This document shows, piece by piece, positions 25,481 to 37,832 of a stretch of DNA of 64,000 bases. The stretch's first letter is position 1, and each line of letters starts with the position of its first letter. Origin of the DNA: Phlebiopsis flavidoalba (Eukaryota; Basidiomycota; Agaricomycetes; Polyporales; Phanerochaetaceae); the NCBI GenBank assembly GCA_035772785.1, contig JAOCPU010000053.1, positions 186,001-250,000 on the forward strand. The letters run 5' to 3'. The notes under the pieces were generated by a model. That model did not search any database. It was given only the letters and a program-made list of their open reading frames with translations, and was not told where the DNA came from. A program made the position numbers and the translations under genes.

Positions 25481-26051
25481 GGCAGACGTACGTGACTGGT
25501 CAGAGTGACGGACTAGTAGGATTCTCAGCGGAGTATCTATCCGCTCCGACTCAGAAGGGACTAGGTTTGGGTCGCGTCCAGACAATTTCGTACTACAAAG
25601 ATACGCGTGGTAATGGCGGGCGCGCGTCAGGCGAAAACAATACACTGACGAGTCCAAATTTGCGGGTTCCGTGCTCGCAGAAGATGTACCGAGGCTATCT
25701 ACTCAAATTGTTGTTACATCGCTGTGATGACGAGAGTGGACCATCAAGGCAGTTTCAGATTTGTTACATCCTCCGCGATTCGTCTTTTCCCCGCTTGACG
25801 CTATGTCAGGGCAGTATCATACGTACAATGGTGCCCGCAGTCCGCAAATCCCCCTTGGGCTCGGTACTGAAAGCTAGCAGAAACGCCTGGTACTACCGAT
25901 GGGTCGTGCGCAATCGTTGGAGTTCACGAGCTGCACCGTCACGGCGTCAACCAAGGTGGTCCTCGAGCGCGGTATGTTCAACATAACATACCCGTGTCCC
26001 GTGCTGACTCTGGCTTAGCGAAAGAACCCTATGCCATCTGGTCAAACGACC
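25481..26051 (+). other. Coding-like stretch, unidentified
   Basis: Plus-strand pieces such as RAEDHQGSFRFVTSSAIRLF (about 25725-25790) and EPYAIWSND (about 26025-26050) look like protein, in two or three frames, and end against a run of 14 G. They do not match a family I can name. No start, splice sites or stop could be fixed. Confidence 0.25.
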
Positions 26052-26065
26052 GGGGGGGGGGGGGG
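26052..26065 (+). repeat. Poly-G run, 14 nt
   Basis: Fourteen G in a row directly after a coding-like stretch. One of several long G or C runs in the window (34202-34214, 54423-54433, 59513-59528, 60605-60617). Confidence 0.8.
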
Positions 26066-28733
26066 AAGACCCTAGTGAGTATCTTTAATATTAGAAAGAC
26101 AAAAAATGTACGCGACGTCAGTCACTAAAAGCACAAGCCCAAGTCAAATCTAAGAAGCAATGTGCGTCGGAGATACAGCAAGAATGATTGCGCATGGAGC
26201 TCGATGCCATCCTATCTGCAATGATACTGGATCATTACCCAAAGTCTGATCGAAGGACAAGAAGAAAGGAGTTTTGAGGCTGCAAGCATTGGCTGCAGCG
26301 GCGTTTGATCGAGAATAAGCGAAGCGTCATACAGAGCTCACCGACCTCGCCGAAGGCCGTCGAGAGTACTTTTACGACTACATGTCATCCTGCGAAGGGT
26401 AAAGCCAAATCTCCTCAACTGATGGTGTATTGGTGCCCCCCGGGCCCCCAGAGACACCAGCGAGACAATACGCGTGAGGGAGTTGCCAGGTAAACGTTCG
26501 TGCGACCAAATCAAGGATATATGGTCCACAAACTGTCTGGATCGCTCAATGGTCTCACGCCGATTGCAGATAGGTAGAGTGTGTAATACTGCACCGATAA
26601 TTGGTGATTGGTGAGGAAATACTCACTGCCGTTTGGCTGGAGTCCAGCTCAAGCCGGCACTGTACAACGGACAGGTTAGAGAGAGCGACAAGCTGAATCG
26701 AGGCAGGCCTCGACAAACTCATGGAGAGATGCCACCGAATACACCCGGCGGTCGCGCAAGAGAAGACGGAGTGGATGACATTAGTTTAACGAAAGTCATT
26801 GTAAAAGACGCAGACCGACGCTAAAGTTGCATGCAGACCAACAGGTCGAGAAGAAGGAGGAAAGCAAACTCGGATACGCTGAAGGAGTGTACAAGTGACC
26901 ACCTACGACAAATACCCTGCGGAAAAAAGCCTGCGCCATCGGAACTGAGACTCCTAGAAAAGCCGGACGCAGGGGAAAATGGCTTGCCTGCCCAATCCGT
27001 TGAGCGCGATAAACTGGAAACCAACATTGCATGCTCAAAATGATATTTGAGCAGCTTAATCTATTCACCTCCGCCGGAAGATGGTGGCTAGACAAGTGTG
27101 ATCGTAACTCGACACGAGGCTAAGACCAAGAAGATTGTTGTACGGGGCATGAGCTTCGCCTTACTCCGGACCGCGCAACCTTGCGATCCACTCAAGAAGA
27201 CGCCAGCTCACACACACCCCCGCGACTGAAAGACTTGCAGGAAATACAGCATCACAATGACCCGCGTCCCCCACAGCCTTGACAATCACCATTTCGGTTT
27301 CCGTGTATTTGCCAGCTGATCTTGCCACCCCAGGCCCTGATGCTTTGCAAAGGATGTCGGTGGAGTTCCCCACAATCTCCGTCGAAAGGCTTTCACACTC
27401 GTCCACCGCCCCTCGTTAGCGGAGGCACGCCGACACAGCGCAGAGCAGTTTGCTCAGGGCTTGTTGCCCATCCTGAGAGTCAGCTGTCAACCACGAGGAC
27501 CTCAGCAATTCCTCACGATTGAATGGCGTCCGTCTTGATCGCCAGACCGTGACTGAAAGATTGCCAAGGAGTTCCTTAAGATGGCTTTTGCATGGGTCTT
27601 TCAGTAAAAACGTTTGTGTACGGGAGTCCCCCGATCCCTTCCATTCGTGTTGTCATATACTCGGCTCGATTTGTACGTGCATCTTGTACAATATCATTTT
27701 CTCATGAGTTTCTGTGCACGTGCTTTGTTGTGAATCTTTGTATCTCTTGCTACGCTTACCCGTAAGATATACCTGTGAGTAATAGGCTCGGTTAAATTAC
27801 CTTTGCGCGGGGACGTCAAGTGGGTTATTTCAAGGACGTGGAGCTATCGGACGCGACATAACATCTTTGTCTCCGCCGCGAAAAGCTTCTTGAGTGCCTT
27901 AGTACAATGGAATTGGACTCTGGGGACATTGCTGTACTTGTTCTTAAAAGATAAGTTATTCCCGAACGAAATTCTCAAGAGGTTTAAGCCTTCAATTCCT
28001 CATCTAATCCCGTTCAGGCTCGCATCCTCCTGTAAGCCTTGCTTGCATATTACTCCTAAAACACTCATCTCCTGAACCCCAAAATCCTTCCGCGAACGAA
28101 GCCAAAGGAAGTGGATTTACCTCGGAACTCGGAACAATATCCGACGCGAAAGCTCCCCAGATTTTCGAGGCACAGTAATACACGAACCAATGAAGAAGCC
28201 GACAGCCGTTGTCGCCTCATCCAGTGGCCTACCTTACAATCCACCTCTATTACGTGACCAAATGAACTCTTGACCTGGTCCAAGCTGTATTAGGGGCTCC
28301 AATCCGCCCCACTCGCGTGCAGAAACGGTCGACACGTTTGGTCGTCCGTGGAAGAATTCGATGCCGGTCTTAAGCCAGCAGCGCTTTCCGCTCGCTGAAG
28401 ACGGGTAAGAAGATGAATAGACCGCCTTGGTCGTAAAAGACGCGTCCAAAGTTTCGCGGAGACGGTTACTCGTGCGCGATGAAAGTCGCGTGAAGACAGT
28501 GTCATGACGTGGGTGGCGCGTTCGACGCGTCGAGCGCCGAGGGCGGCTTGCGCCAGAAAGTCGGTTCCGGGCTTTGCCGTGAGGGGTAAGTTTTCCTTGA
28601 CATGAATATCCTCCATCCTGAGTTTTCAAGTTGGTCGATGTATTAGCGTACGGTAAGAGAGTTAAAATGGCAAAGTGTTCGCAGCTTAAGTAGACCGTCA
28701 CATGATGACCAGATATACCCGAGGAATCGCCCG
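26066..28733. other. No recognisable gene
   Basis: Several frames of 60-155 codons occur, including one on the minus strand at 28234-28701 with pieces such as DFLAQAALGARRVERATHVM in an overlapping frame, but no family, exon structure or motif was recognised. Confidence 0.4.
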
Positions 28734-29030
28734 ATGATGTCGGAATTGCTAGCCTCTGCCCTTTCCTACCAAGATCTCGGGAGCCTGATCAGGTCACGAG
28801 TCGGTGTCACGACGACCATTGCCAAGCGTGAGTATACGAACCATTCTGGTTCAGTCATCACCAATCACCATCATTCCGAAAAAATCGCATTAGTCGGATG
28901 AGCTCGTCAACGCCACGCACGAAACCTGGGGAAGTGGGCAAACTGGTCTGGTCTATGACGTCACGAGCCTTCGTCTTGCGAAAGCAGCGCTAAGGCACCA
29001 GAGTCGCTCGGTCCGGCGCCTCCCCCAGCA
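28734..29030 (+). CDS. Unidentified two-exon coding-like segment
   Basis: ATG codons at about 28734 open MMSELLASALSYQDLGSLIR, then SRVGVTTTIAK. A GTGAGT donor near 28829 and a TTAG acceptor near 28893 bound a short intron of about 65 nt. The second exon reads SDELVNATHETWGSGQTGLV, then YDVTSLRLAKAAL. The open frames, the plausible donor and acceptor and the lack of stops make this look like a real small gene or gene fragment. I do not recognise the family. It lies about 300 bp before the first TAP-like hydrolase but shows no link with it. Confidence 0.35.
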
Positions 29031-29289
29031 TCTTGTCACAGCCCACATACCTGTCTTTCTTATCCTTACATCAAGGATTTTGATCACATATCCTCACGAG
29101 AGCCGACTTTCTAGAGCCACCCCCCGTTCAAATCGCACGTATATGTGGGAATTGTAATCGGCTGATAAAAAAATCAAGGGTGTGCAGTCGACGCCCGAAC
29201 GCATCGAATTCGCCGGCGCGCTGGCAACTGTTGACGTACTTAAGAAAAAACCGTTCGCTAGGTTTAACTTGTTCAAACGCACGATCGTT

Positions 29290-31870
29290 TGTGTTCCCGT
29301 GGATGGCTCATGTTTGTGCTGCTGTGTTCAACAGTTTACAACGGGGCTGAACTTATTCATGCTCGAAGGGACGTAGATGATCCCGTATACACCAAACGTT
29401 CAATTGGACAGTCTAGTAAGGCAAAGGCTCAAGCACTTTGACCGAACGCTGATTTTCTACTCGCTAGGATTTCAACCCTCCTTGTAAACATCACAGGAAC
29501 ACCATGCTATGTTAGTTTTCAGGTGTGCTAGACTAACGCGTTTGTCTAAACACCACCTGACGTAGAGCTGACTTGCCGGACTCATGTTCTTTCACGACAG
29601 GTTGCCACTATTTCAGTACGTCGATCCGAGTCTGCTGGGGGCCAGGCGCAAATTGCTGTCATCATTTCACCCTCAAAACTTCTCAAAAGACGATCCCTCG
29701 TACCGGGGGCAGGATCTCTATCTTCCAGGTAAAGGTTTGAATCCCGTTCTCACCATAACACCAGACCAATTCAATTATGCCCTTTAACGACTCCAGGAGA
29801 GACCCAGGAGGCCCCAGGTGTACCTACCTTCCTCTCAGCCTCGGCTTCCCCCTACTTTCGCGCCATCATAGGCCACCGAGTACGACACCTCGTTCGGCTT
29901 CGACCCGCGTGGCATTGGCTTCAGCACTCCGACCCCTTGTCAGTCTGCATTCGCGGACGCAGCAGAGGCGTATCCTACTATGTCGGCGAATCTATCGCCG
30001 TGGATGTCTGTCCGCTGGCTGATACCCAGACGCGTTTGCGCGCGCGTACCTCGCTTGGGGTGGCGGTATATAACGGCCCTTGCAACGCGAAACTGTTGGG
30101 CCCAGGGGGAGAACAAAGGTTTTGGGAGAGTGTAGGGACGGCTGCACGGTCGCGAGGGATGTGCTGGCTATTGACCGTACAGGTGCGTTGGGATCGGAGG
30201 AAGTAAACTTTTGGGGGCCTTCTCGTGAGTGTCTGTTTTATGTTTCTAGAGCAATTTCTCACACCCTGTTCAAAGTAGTATGGGAATTCGTGATTATGGG
30301 ATCACAGACGTAAGACTACACTTTCGATCATTCAGCGCCGGCACGCCTTACGCCCCTTAAACCTGCGTGCCCGGACGATTCGCCCGGCCATGTGTTCCCC
30401 AAAAAGACGTTGGTCGCATTAAGCAGGACGGAGTGTGTAAACACGCAGCAGTAAACTAGTACAACGCAGGGTTCGTTTGGCGAGAAACCTCCTTCGTTCT
30501 ATATGTAACTAAAGGCTGAACTCCTAAGGTTATTGGCCAGGGACGATAGCTACCTCATGAGCGCGTCTGACGCGCCTGAACGGCACGGCTACGAAGGCGT
30601 TGACGCAGCCAGGACCTTCTCACTGTGCCATCTGTCCTCCAACGTCTCTTTACTATTCGACACAGTACGCGGGTGGAGACACCTGCCTCTATACAGTCAC
30701 ACACGCTCGCACCCAAGCAGTACCTCCAGATTTCACTATGGGGAATATCTCGTGGACACCCATCCGGCGGTGGCGTGCTGACCGTGGACTGCTACGCACA
30801 GCTCGTTACACTAACCGCCGCGTGTACTTAACCGTTGCGTCACGACGTGCGTAGCAGCGGTCGGCTTTCGGCGCCTCAAAGCATCCTAGTAGGACGCGCG
30901 ATTTCCCGCTGCCCACTTTTTCGAAATTGCCTCCACCACCTGTATCCCCTTGTTAGCGATTGAAGGCGAATTTTGGAAAGCCGGAGTTTGTAGTAGCCAA
31001 TGATGTGTGCGGTTGCTCACCGCCGTTTCACCGGAGTGGAAGGCAGTGTTGAGGTGAAGACACCTATGCTGTCGTGGGGGAAAGCGTATTGGGGTTGTTA
31101 TGTGCCAAGTGCGGGGCTGGCAGGAATCAGCGAAAGGCAGCAGTTTCATGACGCTACCGATGGGAAAATCTAGGACTGTTTGGCACGCATACCCTGGTGG
31201 ACGACGTGGGGAGCTCTATGTCGCAAGGAAGGTTACCGATGTCAAGCCAATCATTGTTGACCCGCGGATTGACTTCAAACCTACATTGCCAGAGCGTGTG
31301 AACATCACACGCCAAGGACCGTCAGTTATATGCTGGCTTTTGTGCAGCAGTACTCTGGTATGCCGTCTTGTGCTAACCAAAGGAATATGTAGTCGTCATT
31401 TGAGGTGCCAATAAGACAATCCTATGGCTCTTGATCGCTAATGCGTACTGGGGTGAGTCGTATGGACCCGTACCCACTAAGCATCTTGGACTTATTGGTT
31501 TTTCGTAGGATCCCGTCACCCCCAATATTGTGAGAGTATTGGACTGCCATCACACCTCGTGCTACACACGAGCTTACATTGTGCAGGTAGGCATAACATG
31601 TCTGCGGGCTTCAAAGGCTCGTTTTGCTCGAGCAAAACTCGACAGGGGTATGCCGCATTTTTTACCGCCCCAAAGGCTTTCACGTTCCTCTGACCTAATT
31701 GAAAGCATACAACATTTTCGAGCGTTCAGCAACCTGCACCGCGCTCGCCGTTCGCTCCTACTTTTTGCGAAACGGCACCCTTCCTCCTCTGAACACCATC
31801 TGTCATAGACGGACACGCAGATGTTTCTAGACCCGACAAACTTCTAGCGCTAAGGGAGGCGTAACCATTT
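29290..31870 (+). CDS. Secreted TAP-like alpha/beta hydrolase, copy 1 (frameshifted)
   Basis: TAP-like S33 peptidases are secreted serine hydrolases that release short N-terminal peptides. A hydrophobic leader (about 29300-29350) precedes ARRDVDDPVY and FNWT (about 29400). After an intron come VNITGTPCYVSFQ (about 29486-29525) and CARLT; the next exon gives QYVDPS, AQIAVIISPS and DDPSYRG (29612-29705). Past another intron are YDLVGFDPRGIGFSTPTP-like residues (about 29885-29935) and SEEVNFWG just before the nucleophile elbow (about 30195-30215). Later are NITAKD-like residues (about 31298-31320), a degraded SFE...ANAYWG exon before GTGAGT (31450), DPVTPN with the putative catalytic Asp (31509) and SAGFKGS...LEQNSTG-like residues (about 31600-31640). 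The last pieces are TDTQMF-like (about 31815). Every exon of the family is present, but many contain indels. It is the most diverged copy, with the elbow exon (about 30281-30310) hardest to read. Confidence 0.75.
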
Positions 31871-32644
31871 TCTTTTTTGATTCGCGTTTCGTCGGCAGCG
31901 GACTCGCCGAAGCTTGAGCCGACTTGAGTCATCTCGATTATGTTTGACTTTTTCGTGGCCTGGCAAAGCAGTCGTCACCCCTCACAGAAGCCGGCTTTGT
32001 TGAAAAATTTGCGTATCTACAAGAAGATATACGTTCACAGTAGGGAGGCGAACGATAATATGCGGTGTTCATACGAAGCGTGTCAAAGACGAGCCATTAC
32101 TACACCTTCCATATTTAGATGTATCTCTTGTGATGGAGATTAGTCAGCTCCTCGCGCTCGGCGCCAGAGGCGCTTAAGGTGCATTTTCTCCCGGCCCGCA
32201 CGTTCATTCGCTGCTCTGAATCGTTGTCGTTGCTATGTCAAAAGCTTCACGTTCTGAATATGAAATTACTCGAGGCTTGCTTAGCGTGTCAGACTCACTG
32301 CGCAGCGAGAGGACCTTACGGGTTAGTATTTCCCTCAGCGCAGCTCGCCTTGTTTTCTTAGTGGCTCAACAGGTCTCCTTTCGCGCACCACCTTTTTAGC
32401 ATACGGCGCTGCTGCTGTTATGCATTCCAAGCTGCGACTCGTCACGTTAAGACGGCTGGGCTTCTGCGCAAGCGTAGCGTTTCGCGCTACCGGGTTCGCA
32501 GTGACAACGCCACCTTCCCTGCTGCGACAGTTGATGGTCTCGCCTTGGGCGACTGTGGCGGAGCGGCGAGGCCCACGGCCGGAAGTCCATGTCCGCACTT
32601 CGCTCACCGAATCATTGAGCGTCTGGCGGCGCCTGGACTCGACC
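31871..32644. other. Intergenic between TAP-like copies 1 and 2
   Basis: A frame of about 77 codons at 32420-32653 and its minus-strand shadow show no motif. The right edge holds the TATA box of copy 2. Confidence 0.45.
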
Positions 32645-32651
32645 GGTATAT
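32645..32651 (+). promoter_or_regulatory. TATA box of TAP-like copy 2
   Basis: TATATAA lies 48-54 nt upstream of the ATG at 32699. Confidence 0.5.
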
Positions 32652-32698
32652 AATTTGGCCGCGACGAATGCTGAAGGCTCTCACATTCCTGGAAGCGC

Positions 32699-35400
32699 AT
32701 GAAGATGTGGTATCGTAGTATCACCTTGCTCGGGGCGGCAGCTTCTGTGCGCTGGTCAGCAGATGTACGGTCGCGACGTCACACTTTTAACATGGACAGC
32801 TGTAAGTCGGAAATCTTTTGGGGGACGGTGGCGTGTAACTCATCTTGTGTAGTTACCTTCCTCCACCAATATCAGCCGAACACCCTGCTACGATAGCTTC
32901 GAATGCTCCAGGCTGACGTAAGGAATTTTCTAATGTTACTCGACATCGAATGAAGTTATGGTATCTCGTACACTTCGTCGCAACATTTGTAGGTCCCCCT
33001 TCATGAGTACTCGAATAGCTCTGCCGGCGAAGCTCAGATCGCGCTTCTAATAGTCTGCCAATCCAAGTTTCTCCAACAGTACGATCCCAACTACCTTCGT
33101 CCACTAACTAACTACAAGATTTATACGGTATGTCGGACAGGTCGCTGAGTTCTCTATCTCAGTGACTCATTCTTTTGGGGTTCTAGGGGGGGGAGGTTCG
33201 GCCCCTCACCGGCGGTGTTTCTGGTTGTTCAATTCCTCCTTGCAACTGCGATCTCCTCACTTCCGAGCAACTTTGTTGGACCGTGGTGATATGACATAAT
33301 CGGTTTTTCGACCTCTCGCGGTAGGTCATTGCTTCTGACTTAAATAAAACGCCACCAAGCTCACTTACTCGAATTTAGCTAGGTATCGGGTCTCATACAC
33401 GCCACCACTAACCTTCTTTGTCATTGTTTCATCTATTTTTTCTCGAAGTTCTTAAAACGACTCTTATTTTCGACTCTCCCGCAGAGGAGCGTGCGCTCCT
33501 GCAGGCACATATCCAGATCAGTTTCTGAACGAGTCGTCAACCGCGTTCACGGACGCTCGTATGTAAATCACGATCTCAGATTATGTAGATTAACCTGGCG
33601 GAAGAGGAGGAACAAGCTCACGTCATGGAGAGCGGTAGGCTCTTTCCTAGGCACTCGGTAGCGACCGCGCAAATGACGTGCTAGCAATAACACAACGCCT
33701 GTTGGGACGAGAATACCAAAAAATAAAACTAAAAAAAAAACGAAAGATTGGGGCATTTCCGTGGTTTTACACAAGTCATCTGTCCGTCAGTACTCGTGCA
33801 TGAAGCTCACGTCTACGCGGTATCCTCTCAGGGATGGAACGGTCAGGGCGCGACGTGAGTTACTCTTCTCTTCCAGTTTGCAAGCACGCAGAAATGACTG
33901 TAGGCTAGTCTTGCTCGCCACCCCTTTCCCAATAAAGTCAAACGAGGTAGTATTTGGACTGAGTACGGCTCGTAGCTCACCTCGAAGACGATGACAGAGT
34001 ATGTCCAGGTACTGCCTCTATATCCACCATTCCGTACCAATGGTCCTACACAGCAGGAGTTCTGTCCACGACGTCTCTGTTGGAAGCATACAACGCTCTC
34101 GAATCCTTCTACAAATCACCGCATGTGTCGCCGATGGCACCCGATCTTGCTGCGCCGCTACACGAAGCCACCTTCGCGCTACCTCATCCGCGCCCGCCTC
34201 AGGGGGGGGGGGGGACATACGATGCTCGTCTCTCTATACACCGCCACGCCCTGTAGACCGCATCGCCACTCCTCCTCGCAAGGCATCGTCGACGATGCGC
34301 TGTTGAGCTAAAGCCAGCTCTAACAGGCCGCTCGTCTCCGCCTATTTCGATCAGGCACGGCACTTTGCGCAGATCGTGTCGTCGAGCTCGAGCGCTGCGG
34401 GAACGGCGCGCGGAGTTTTGTATACGACAGGGCTCCGATCATCGTACGGCAGTTCATTTGACGGGGCTTTGACCAGTGCCGCTGCTGCGATGTCCGCATG
34501 CGTCGATTGGATATAGTGAATGTTATCCACCAAACCGATCTTTGTGTGGAAGACGGACAAGGGGCAGAGGGTTTGAAGTCCGTTGAAGAAAGCCGAACAT
34601 TTTATGAAGAGATGGTCAAGGGTGATGGCTTTTGGAACACGCTCCTACGTGAGGTTGAATGGCCCTTGCGCGTGCGTTGAATTTTCCTCAGAGCCCTGAT
34701 CAAAATGAACTCATCCTCGTCCCCAGAAACTGGAACATTCGTGCGAAGGACGTTTTTTCAATGGATGCGCCATGCCCGCCGGTGCACACTGGTGCCGCTG
34801 CCGCTACTAACGGACGCACAGGAACATTTACCACGAACACTAGCTTCCCAATCTTGCGTGATAAGCAACACCTTTGGTACGTTTAAGGCTTCTCTAGAGA
34901 GTTCTAACCATCTTATAAACCCATCCATTTTTAGATCCACTTACGCCATCGACAAACAGTACAGTCGTACTTGATGCCTAGCTGATGTAATGGTTTGCTT
35001 AATACTCGTCGGAAAGTGGGAGGAACATTTCGGCTGGTTTTTTGAAGGCTCGGTTTTGCTCGAGCAAAAACGCGACTGGGGTATGCATCACCGCCTACTC
35101 TCGCTCAGTGTTATGTGCTAAAACACGCGGGCAGCACACATACCCTATCGGCATTCAGCACTTGCACCGCCCTTGCTATCAAGGATTATTTCACTAACGG
35201 GACGCTTCCTGCCCCTGGCAACGTATGCCCAGACCGACACCGCGATGTTCGAGAATCCTGGGAATTCGAGCGCACAGGGTGGTGTAACGTTCCAGACTGG
35301 GTCACCGCCTCAGGTGATGGTACAACTTTGCAGGGTAGTCGTTTTCAACGATCCATCATATGATGAAAAACAATTTGTGAGCGGCGTTGACTCGGCTACT
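32699..35400 (+). CDS. Secreted TAP-like alpha/beta hydrolase, copy 2 (frameshifted)
   Basis: ATG 32699 gives a leader MKMWYRSITLLGAAASVRWS, then HTFNMDS, the counterpart of HAFNWTA in copy 3. Following exons read CYDSFECSRLT (about 32888-32920), SNSSAGEAQIALLIV (about 33013-33056) and, after a G-rich joint, FLLATAISSLPSNFVGPW then YDIIGF (about 33225-33315), equivalent to the YDLVGFDPRG strand. Then come YPDQFLNESSTAFTDAR (about 33508-33560), NALESFY (about 34093-34115), WNIRAKDVF (about 34733-34758), an exon TNTSFPIL with VISNTFG before GTACGT (34834-34880), DPLTPSTNS with the likely catalytic Asp (34938), GSVLLEQ (about 35050) and QTDTAMFENPGNSSAQGGVT (35230-35290). The elbow exon with the Ser nucleophile was not readable. 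Copy 2 differs from copies 3 and 4 more than they differ from each other. A run of 13 G interrupts it at 34202. The 3' end is approximate. Confidence 0.72.
34202..34214 (+). repeat. Poly-G run, 13 nt, inside TAP-like copy 2
   Basis: Thirteen G in a row within sequence homologous to the middle of the hydrolase. The other copies have no such run at the matching place. Confidence 0.75.
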
Positions 35401-36085
35401 GTTGCCCTTTCACCGCGAACATGGTTGAATAGTCCGTTTATTCCGACTTTATTCGTAGTATTTTGTTGCGCGCCCTTGGCATGTGATTGCGACCACGTGG
35501 CCGAGATCAAGTCGCCGACTTCGCCGAGCGTTCTAGATTTGAAGACGACCACCACCCTTCACTTGCTTGATCACAAAACTGGGAATACTACGATGTCTCA
35601 AACATATCACAAACATTGCTTGTGCCAATCGAACATGTCCGTCACATACATCCATCCATAACTTCCTCTATCCTCGGGGCCAAACGGGACCGAGGCTGAA
35701 CATCGTCCCTGCACATGTCTCAAGCTAAGCCGCAAGCTGAATTCTACCATTGCTCCCAACGACGCCGCACGCCTTGCCTGCTCTTGGAACATAGATATAC
35801 TCCTCACAAACGACTTTGTAATCAGAAAAGAGGTACGTCCCGTTATACTGACTATCACCTCGCGAGATGGACCGTGTTTAACACTTGACTCTCAGCGCAG
35901 CGTCCAAATGGTCGCATGGCGGGACATCGACAGCAGCGGCGAAAACGACGCCAGTCGGGTTTCAAACTGGGAGGTTGTCAGCCTCAAAATTGATACCAGC
36001 AGCTGGCGAAAGCTGACCCAACAAGACGCGTCATCAAGTCCTCCTATACGCAGCCCTTTCTCGTCTACGCTCACATCAACGAACC
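35401..36085. other. No recognisable gene
   Basis: Follows the 3' end of TAP-like copy 2. One frame continues to 35661 without any further family motif, and may hold the true stop of that gene. Confidence 0.4.
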
Positions 36086-36089
36086 TTGG

Positions 36090-37570
36090 ATTCTGACTAC
36101 GGTCTGACTGCCCCGACCACATATATTCCCGCCGGTCATGATTTGTCTCCAGCATTCTGCACTGCACTCTCTTTGCTCCTTCTGCTCTCGTTCTCGCCTT
36201 TCGCTCATTGTTTCATCAGCTTTCCTTGGCCTCGGGCGTCAACACCCCATGGCGCCCTCTGCATTCACCCCGGGCCTCAATCACACTGCTACGGAGGATG
36301 TCGCCGGCACACAGTCAGAATCGCCAATCCTATATGCGTTTGCTGGCTCCATGGGCGGCACTCCTCGTTCTTTTTGTGGCGTGGGGCGTGTACCTGTGCT
36401 CCGTGCTTGTCTGTGTCTGTACCGAAGTCGCCGTATGTCTTTCGCTTCCTCCGTGGCTGAAGAGCAGGCGAGTATGGGGGTGGAGAGAGTGAGGAAAGGA
36501 GGCCCCTGAATTGAGCTTGGTTCTTCCGAAGAAAGTCGGCGATGCAGAACGGTATCCCTCGAAGGATGATTCTTTCGCCTCTGTAATAGTACGGTATCAC
36601 ACGGGCCGAGCGGGGCTGGACCAATGGAAGACTGGAGCAAACTACGGATATGATTGATAGCCTCGTATGTCCTTTCTTTTCCAGTCATTCGCTGTACTGA
36701 CCAAGCCAAAGTACTCTCAGAGTCTTGACATCGACGTCGAAATGTAATGGTAGCTCAAGCAAATCATCGACGGGACACCGAGCCTGCACCCACCCTCGGG
36801 ATAGCCTGTTCACTATAACCGCTCGCGTCTTCACCAACGTGACCATTTGTCATGCGTGACATTGTACACTATCTCCTCTCCATCGCTAAGCCTATCAACG
36901 ACGAACCAACATCCGACTTCCGTCCACATCCTGACCTTTTCGTCAAGTTCAAAACGACGTGCCAGAGATCGTCATCGAGGACTTACAGCGCCGCCGCCGT
37001 TCGAGGTCGACGCGAGCTGTCTGTCACCGTCTTCATACACGATCTTCGGTTTACTCGGACTCGGACTCTGAAGCAACGGTACCCGTGTTGACTATATCTC
37101 AGGGTCCCGCCCATGTCTTGGAACGCCCCCACGCGATACTGGTGGATGCACCCCCGCGTTCCGGCGCCTGTCGTGCACGTTGTCCCTTCGGTAGCCCCTT
37201 CGGAAATGTGCGAGCAGCTTCAAGTGGAATCGTGTACTCAGGAGGAAGAACAAGTCCAGGAAGATTCTACGCGCGCAAGCTAAGCCGCGCAAGAAGTCTC
37301 GCAGTCTGTCGAAGCTCGTCGCCGTACTCGGCGAGGTCAAGAACGTCGCCCGCCGCCGGCCCTCCTTACCGTCCATGATCCTCAAGTCCAACTCTCTCCC
37401 ACGGAGGATACTGCGGACTTGACTTCAGGCTGTGCGGAGCCCAGTGGGCAAGAATGGGCCACCTAGAAAGACCACTGACCTGAAGAAATCGCTTGGGAAG
37501 CTGAAGAAGGGGAAGAAGGCGAAGACGTCGAGCGCGGAGGACAAGGAGAATGCTACGAGTGCTATTTGAC
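36090..37570 (+). CDS. Hypothetical one-pass membrane protein with Lys-rich tail
   Basis: Three parts suggest one gene. First, from about 36249, MAPSAFTPGLNHTATEDVAG and TQSESPI precede, in the next frame, a hydrophobic segment LLAPWAALLVLFVAWGVYLC (about 36340-36400), a good membrane helix. Second, KPINDEPTSDFRPHPDLFVK (about 36890-36950) and PEIVIEDLQ lead to SVYSDSDSEATVPVLTISQG (about 37046-37110). Third, a strongly basic end: KPRKKSRSLSKLVAVLGEVK, NVARRRPSLPSMILKS (37280-37400), then GPPRKTTDLKKSLGKLKKGK and SAEDKENATSAI followed by TGA at 37567-37569. The pattern is outer head, membrane helix, then charged cytoplasmic tail. No family is recognised. Frame changes occur between the parts, and joining them is inference. 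Confidence 0.45.
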
Positions 37571-37832
37571 AGGCCAGCTTTGTATGGACCCGGCTGAAGC
37601 TTCTTTCTTGGCCGTCGGTCTTCTGCCCATGTTCTGTACTCGCCGCGGCTGAGCTCTGTCTTGCTCTGTCCACTCGCTTTTTTGTCCCATTTTTGCTTCC
37701 GTCAAACATTGCTCTATTTCCTCCTCGACCCCATCTTTGGCGCTATATATCTTCTCGCCACGCATGCTATTGATAGGGGCGTTGCGAGCCTCCTCGGTGA
37801 GAGAGGCTGCAGTGTAGAGGCCAGCCATCAAA

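Noticed and set aside
29735..29765. tRNA-like GGTTTGAATCC sequence
   Set aside because: It lies in an intron of TAP-like copy 1 and has no acceptor, D or anticodon arms around it.
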